Assembly: GCA_937915375.1 (NCBI GenBank)
Contig: CALDMO010000036.1
Span: forward strand, 1-25,047
Origin: an uncultured Marvinbryantia sp.
GTDB lineage: Bacteria > Bacillota > Clostridia > Lachnospirales > Lachnospiraceae
Length of the DNA: 25,047 nucleotides
Direction: 5' to 3'
Shown one piece after another: positions 23,401-25,047 of this stretch. The translations under genes were made by a program, and so were the position numbers. Under the pieces are notes generated by a model. It did no database searches. It worked only from the letters and a program-made list of their open reading frames with translations, and was not told where the DNA came from. How positions within the stretch are numbered: position 1 is the stretch's first letter; the number at the start of each line of letters is the position of its first letter.

Positions 23401-24705
23401 GTTTTTGATTTTGATGCATTTCATGTCCTGACCGCCGATGTCAAGGATGCAGTCCACTTCCGGATCAAAAAATGCGGCGGCGTAATAATGAGAAACTGTT
23501 TCGACCTCGCCTTCATCTAAAAGCAGGGCAGCCTTAATCAGAGCTTCTCCGTATCCGGTGGAACAGGACCAGGCGATATGTGCCGTGTCAGGAAGCATGG
23601 AATAAATTTCTTTTACCGCATTTAAAGTAGTCTGCAGCGGACTGCCATTATTGCTGCTGTAAAAAGAATATAAAAGGGAACCTTCTTCACCGACCAGGGC
23701 CGCTTTTGTTGTTGTTGAGCCGGCATCGATGCCAAGAAAGCAAAGTCCTTCGTAAGTACTTAGATCATCCGTGATAACATTGTGCTGATTTTGACGTTCG
23801 TTGAATGCCTCATAATCCGCCGCACTGGCAAAAAGCGGTTCCAGCCGCGCCACTTCAAATTCCAGACGGATCTGACCATTAAGCTGTGAAATCAGTTCAT
23901 CTGTCGTAGTAATAGTATCCGATGTACTGTTTAACGCGGAGCCGATAGCTGCAAACAAATGGGAATTTTCCGGTGTGATCGCATGCGCATCATCCAGCTT
24001 TAAAGTACGGATAAAAGCGGCTTTTAACTGTGGTAAAAAGTGGAGCGGACCGCCTAAGAAAGCAACATGACCGCGGATAGGTTTGCCGCAGGCCAGACCG
24101 CTGATGGTCTGATTGACAACTGCCTGAAAAATAGAGGCAGCGAGATCCGGCTTGGTTGCGCCGTCATTGATAAGCGGCTGAATATCGGATTTGGCAAATA
24201 CACCGCAACGGGCCGCGATGGGATAAATAGACTGATAATGTTCTGCGTAAGTATTCAGACCGGCAGCATTTGTCTGTAAAAGAGATGCCATCTGATCGAT
24301 AAAAGAACCGGTACCGCCCGCACAGATGCCGTTCATGCGCTGTTCTACGTTTCCGTGGTCAAAATAAATGATTTTCGCATCTTCTCCGCCAAGTTCTATG
24401 GCAACATCAGTCTGCGGTGCATAATGTGACAGCGCCGAAGAAACAGCGATCACTTCCTGCACAAAGGGAACGCTCAGATGCTTTGCAAGAGAAAGACCGC
24501 CGGAACCGGTGATGACCGGAGATACGGTAAGGTGTCCGAGCTTTTGTTCAGCTTTTGAAAGCAATGCGGCGAGTGTTTCCTGAATATTGGCAAAATGCCG
24601 CTCATAGTCAGCAAATAAAAGCCGGTCCTGTTCATCCAGGACCGCTATTTTTACAGTGGTGGAGCCGATGTCAATTCCAAGACGATAGTTGTTCTGTTTA
24701 CTCAT
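20473..24705 (-). CDS. Giant two-headed acyl-CoA dehydratase activase family protein (1410 aa)
   Basis: This fuses two BadF/BadG/HgdC-type ATPase activase domains with dehydratase-like regions. Domain 1 (about 6-262) has GIDIGSTTVKIAVLDE (10-25), GGEDAK and GICAGGTGSF with C128, and RCGVF with C167. Domain 2 (about 322-585) has GIDAGSTTTKAALVG (325-339), DIGGQDMK, EACSSGCGSF (C447, C451) and RCTVF (C486). In the family these cysteines hold a 4Fe-4S cluster between monomers, and ATP drives electron transfer to a 2-hydroxyacyl-CoA dehydratase. CKGCTNQCRL (near 620) may bind another metal. The remaining ~800 residues resemble DUF2229 and HgdB/C-like folds (GCGLDAVTTDQV, TQTGGGCRATNYVGF, FGCLPNHVVGKG). 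Such proteins are common in gut Clostridia but the physiological role is unknown. The gene stands alone with its own promoter. AAGGAGG lies 14 nt upstream of the ATG. Confidence 0.88.
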   Translation of the reverse strand: MSKQNNYRLGIDIGSTTVKIAVLDEQDRLLFADYERHFANIQETLAALLSKAEQKLGHLTVSPVITGSGGLSLAKHLSVPFVQEVIAVSSALSHYAPQTDVAIELGGEDAKIIYFDHGNVEQRMNGICAGGTGSFIDQMASLLQTNAAGLNTYAEHYQSIYPIAARCGVFAKSDIQPLINDGATKPDLAASIFQAVVNQTISGLACGKPIRGHVAFLGGPLHFLPQLKAAFIRTLKLDDAHAITPENSHLFAAIGSALNSTSDTITTTDELISQLNGQIRLEFEVARLEPLFASAADYEAFNERQNQHNVITDDLSTYEGLCFLGIDAGSTTTKAALVGEEGSLLYSFYSSNNGSPLQTTLNAVKEIYSMLPDTAHIAWSCSTGYGEALIKAALLLDEGEVETVSHYYAAAFFDPEVDCILDIGGQDMKCIKIKNNTVDSVQLNEACSSGCGSFIETFAKSLNYSVSDFAHEALFAEHPIDLGTRCTVFMNSKVKQAQKEGASVADISAGLAYSVIKNALYKVIKVSDASELGKHIVVQGGTFYNDAVLRSFERIAGCEAIRPDIAGIMGAFGAALIARERYDGHPTSMLPIEKINKLQFTTHMAKCKGCTNQCRLTINRFTGGRQYVSGNRCERGIGKEKQHADVPNLFDFKKRLLFSYQSLGADAAERGTVGIPRVLNMYENYPFWHTFFTALKYRVVLSPPSTRKIYELGIESIPSESECYPAKLSHGHIEWLIHQGIHFIFYPCIPYERNEFPDATNHYNCPIVTSYAENIKNNVEALQKEKIDFRNPFLAFTNLKTATDALIKVFPEIKPEEITEAAALGWAEMEKVRQIMYKKGEETIQWLKDNHRHGIVLAGRPYHIDNEINHGIPELITSYGIAVLTEDSVSHLHQPERPLIVSDQWMYHSRLYAAANYVKTTDFLDLIQLNSFGCGLDAVTTDQVNDILSGSDKIYTCLKIDEVNNLGAARIRIRSLLAALRVKEQKQEKRTIRPSSITKAVFTPEMRKDYTILCPQMSPIHFSMLIPAFESCGYHIEVLGNDGKKAVDTGLKYVNNDACYPSLMVVGQIMEAVLSGRYDLSKLAIIMTQTGGGCRATNYVGFIRRALEKAGHPDIPVISLNVSGLEKQPGFHITLPMITKGMFAVVFGDIFMRCLYRMRPYEAVPGSANAMHKKWEAECIRFLSAKNPSWPGFAKLCREIITDFDHLMIRGIQKPRVGIVGEILVKFMPAANNHLVELLEAEGAEAVVPDLLDFLFYCFYNSNFKVQELGMNKRSAFISNVAIKLLQFIRSTAVKEFARSKHFSTPIKISKLAEYAQPIVSLGNQTGEGWFLTGEMLELIHDGVTNIVCTQPFGCLPNHVVGKGVIKEIRRQYPLANIVAIDYDPGASEVNQLNRIKLMLSTANKNMRKC

Positions 24706-24719
24706 AAAAATTCTATGAG
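24701..24719 (-). promoter_or_regulatory. Small hairpin over the activase start codon
   Basis: CTCATA (24701-24706, containing the start codon on the minus strand) is a perfect inverted match to TATGAG (24714-24719) around a 7-nt loop, directly next to the AAGGAGG site (24720-24726). The fold would place the start codon in a 6-bp AU-rich stem and shorten the effective distance to the ribosome binding site. It may be chance. Confidence 0.3.
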
Positions 24720-24785
24720 CCTCCTTCTAAAAGACTTCTGTATGGTGCACTATATTAAATAGGTACATTCTTTTTAACAGCTAAC

Positions 24786-24814
24786 AGTATACGACAAAAA
24801 AATACCAAGCGCAA
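24786..24814 (-). promoter_or_regulatory. Candidate promoter of the activase gene
   Basis: Read on the minus strand, TTGCGC (plus 24809-24814) and TATACT (plus 24786-24791) are 17 nt apart, giving a leader of about 75 nt before the start at 24705. The rest of 24815-24994 is AT-rich with no gene or structure that I can support. Confidence 0.5.
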
Positions 24815-24994
24815 GATGAAGATATTGTAAATCTATGGGGTGATTTTGTTAAATTTTATATCTGATTTTTGATTATCCGCATAAATACAATACTTTCAAG
24901 CATTTTGACGTATAGGAAAACATTCATTTTACCACGAATTTACCAAATGAGCCTTGATATGACCTATAAAATAACACTCAAAAGACATCATTAT

Positions 24995-25047
24995 TGAACC
25001 GACCCCCAAAAGTTAGACCAAAAATCTAACGATTGGGAGGTCGGTTT
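24995..25047 (+). mobile_element. Left end of an IS3-family (IS150-group-like) insertion sequence
   Basis: The segment begins TGAACCGACCCCC and contains AAAAGTTAGACC, the terminal inverted repeat pattern typical of IS150-group elements (TG start, CCCAAAAAGTTAGACA-like). It folds on itself: AACCGACC (24997-25004) with GGTCGGTT (25039-25046), CCC with GGG, and GTTAGA (25012-25017) with TCTAAC (25025-25030). Only the end lies in the window; the transposase would follow beyond 25047. The element reads away from the activase gene. Such repeats often break assemblies, so the window end may be a contig end. Confidence 0.72.

Overview
The window reads as chromosomal DNA from a low-to-mid GC Gram-positive anaerobe, most likely a gut Clostridia of the family Lachnospiraceae. 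This is inferred from strong AGGAGG-type ribosome binding sites, consensus sigma-A promoters, the gpmI/eno and secG-rnr-smpB-ssrA gene order, a very large two-headed acyl-CoA dehydratase activase, and secreted proteins with Lachnospiraceae-style ETQAPTEP repeats. No species is claimed.

Layout. (1) 1-5371 is housekeeping: a 43-residue membrane peptide, homoserine dehydrogenase (hom), phosphoglycerate mutase (gpmI), an unknown 110-residue protein, enolase (eno) and secG, closed by a strong terminator. (2) 5414-8622 is an RNA quality-control block: RNase R, SmpB and tmRNA (ssrA), which act together in trans-translation and decay of the faulty mRNA. (3) 8623-10449 looks AT-richer and accessory. 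It holds a secreted ComEC-like metallo-beta-lactamase-fold protein just downstream of tmRNA, a frequent integration site, and a 77-residue orphan on the minus strand. (4) 10450-11823 is a secreted wall-hydrolase-like protein with a 24-nt repeat tract, a phage-tail-lysozyme-like domain and an SH3b domain. (5) 11960-14659 is a response regulator, a histidine kinase and, overlapping the kinase stop, a shortened sirtuin-like protein. (6) 14802-15443 is a PyrE-like phosphoribosyltransferase protein with an unusual PRPP loop, preceded by a possible attenuator. (7) 15689-20459 looks like one transcription unit: hisH, hisF, ung, then a MotA/TolQ/ZorA-like channel subunit and an OmpA/MotB/ZorB-like anchor with a long coiled coil. 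(8) 20473-24705, on the minus strand, is a 1410-residue fusion of two activase (BadF/HgdC) ATPase domains and dehydratase-like regions. (9) The last ~53 bases are the end of an IS3-family (IS150-group-like) insertion sequence and include a long hairpin.

The most unusual content is the orphan ion-driven motor pair at 17799-20426, which resembles the ZorA/ZorB core of Zorya defence but has no effector beside it; the compact sirtuin-like protein coupled to a two-component system; and the accessory cluster beside ssrA. All functional calls come from reading motifs; no database search was run.
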